Positions 5,963 through 6,631 of a stretch of 6,631 nt of DNA are shown here, piece by piece. The translations under genes and the position numbers were made by a program. The notes below the pieces were generated by a model. The model was not told where the DNA came from. It worked only from the letters and a program-made list of their open reading frames with translations, and searched no databases. Source of the DNA: Novosphingobium sp. GTDB taxonomy: Bacteria; Pseudomonadota; Alphaproteobacteria; Sphingomonadales; Sphingomonadaceae. Location of the stretch: contig JAURNJ010000044.1 of assembly GCA_030830245.1 (NCBI GenBank), forward strand, positions 1 through 6,631, in the 5' to 3' direction. Each line of letters starts with the position of its first letter. The stretch's first letter is position 1.

Positions 5963-6631
5963 CTATTCCGCGGCGACGGCTTCCGGCATCGGATCGGGCG
6001 TGAAATCGAAATAGCGGTCGTAGTTGCGGCGGTAGGCCAGGATCGGCCCGTCGCCCTGCACCAGCAGCGGCTTTTCCATGCTCTGCTTGTTGTTCCAGAT
6101 CGGAATGTCCTGCTCCACCTGCTTGAGCAGATCGCGGATGCGCGCCTGGGTGACACGGAGCTGGCCGTCCGAGAGGCCGGGAATGTGATACATCTGCCAG
6201 CGGATGTGCGTGGTCGAGGAATCGATCGGGGTGACTTGCTGGCATTGCACCACGTGCGTCACGTCCTTGTATTCGACGACAGACTGGCACGGCCCCGTCG
6301 CGGTCGTCTCGATCCGTCCGACCATCAGCCCGCGCGGGGTCTTCATCTCGGCCTCGACCTTGTTGTGGCGGATCCAGCCCTCCACCTTCATTTCGCCCTT
6401 GGGCGCGAAGGGAACGCCGTGAACCGCTCCGAAGTGGGCATGGTCCTGTCCGTTCTCGGGAATTTCGCGGCAATGGATGTTGACTATCCATTCGCGCGTC
6501 ATCGCCAGCACCCAGTCGCCATCGGGGCACTCGGGAATATGGGCGACTTCCCACTTCGGCGCGGCCTTGGCCGGGTGGTACCATACATAGACCACGCCAT
6601 CGACTTCCTCGACCGGCCAGGTCGGCAGGCA
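5963..6631 (-). CDS. Rieske non-haem iron oxygenase, catalytic domain (KshA/Neverland-like; 5' end outside window)
   Basis: This minus-strand frame stays open to the window edge and ends in TAG at 5963-5965; 222 codons are visible. The GTG at 6595 is not the start, because the frame continues upstream as WPVEEVDG, the strand that typically follows a Rieske domain. The [2Fe-2S] CxH/CxxH motifs should therefore lie outside the window. Numbering from that GTG, ENGQDHAHFGAVH gives Asn48, Asp51, His54 and His59 (NxxDxxHxxxxH): the two histidines are iron ligands and Asp51 is the expected electron bridge between subunits. Asp163 in EQDIPIWNNK is the likely third ligand. EIPENG before the ligands and the QDIPIWNNKQ...GDGPI tail resemble KshA (3-ketosteroid 9alpha-hydroxylase) and Neverland/DAF-36 (cholesterol 7-desaturase). 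The enzyme should hydroxylate or desaturate a ring using electrons from a separate reductase, which is not in the window. The steroid assignment is inference. Confidence 0.92.
   Translation of the reverse strand, partial: CLPTWPVEEVDGVVYVWYHPAKAAPKWEVAHIPECPDGDWVLAMTREWIVNIHCREIPENGQDHAHFGAVHGVPFAPKGEMKVEGWIRHNKVEAEMKTPRGLMVGRIETTATGPCQSVVEYKDVTHVVQCQQVTPIDSSTTHIRWQMYHIPGLSDGQLRVTQARIRDLLKQVEQDIPIWNNKQSMEKPLLVQGDGPILAYRRNYDRYFDFTPDPMPEAVAAE

Noticed and set aside
5955..6584. Second minus-strand frame covering the Rieske region
   Set aside because: The adjacent frame carries the DxxHxxxxH site and conserved family segments; this one is a shadow with Arg/Pro/Gly-rich low-complexity sequence.
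6593..6595. GTG as start codon of the Rieske gene
   Set aside because: The frame remains open upstream to the window edge and encodes WPVEEVDG, a normal continuation of the family just after the Rieske domain.

Overview
The window is GC-rich DNA with five protein-coding genes, two of them cut by the window edges. The layout, the ribosome-binding sites and the protein styles fit an alphaproteobacterial sphingomonad of the Novosphingobium/Sphingobium/Sphingopyxis type. The main clue is a large TonB-dependent receptor sitting inside a CoA-dependent catabolic cluster, a habit typical of sphingomonads. This assignment is inference; no marker gene is present.

On the plus strand, left to right, are: the C-terminal 239 residues of an acyl-CoA dehydrogenase (3-722); 13 bases later an AMP-forming acyl-CoA synthetase of the cyclohexanecarboxylate-CoA-ligase-like branch (736-2385); a 130-base leader/regulatory gap with an overlapping palindrome, an 8-base direct repeat and a small hairpin; a TonB-dependent outer-membrane receptor with signal peptide and TonB box (2516-5041); a strong intrinsic terminator (5075-5108) preceded by a smaller hairpin; and a crotonase-fold enoyl-CoA hydratase/isomerase (5136-5954). 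On the minus strand, converging with only 8 bases between stop codons, is the C-terminal catalytic domain of a Rieske non-haem iron oxygenase of the KshA/Neverland/DAF-36-like group (5963-6631, cut at its 5' end).

Together the genes read as a catabolic module: the receptor imports a hydrophobic compound across the outer membrane, the synthetase makes a CoA thioester from its carboxylate, the dehydrogenase and crotonase carry out alpha,beta-desaturation and hydration or isomerisation, and the Rieske oxygenase hydroxylates or desaturates a ring. The KshA-like oxygenase plus the ligase type make a steroid, bile acid, terpenoid or other alicyclic substrate the best guess, but the substrate cannot be read from the sequence.

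The points most worth a second look are the apparent loss of both usual catalytic-glutamate positions in the acyl-CoA dehydrogenase, the loss of both classical hydratase glutamates in the crotonase (with a glutamate kept at the isomerase-type position), and the strong terminator placed only 27 bases before the crotonase start. No RNA genes, insertion sequences, CRISPR arrays or phage genes were seen. No gap between genes exceeds 300 bases.
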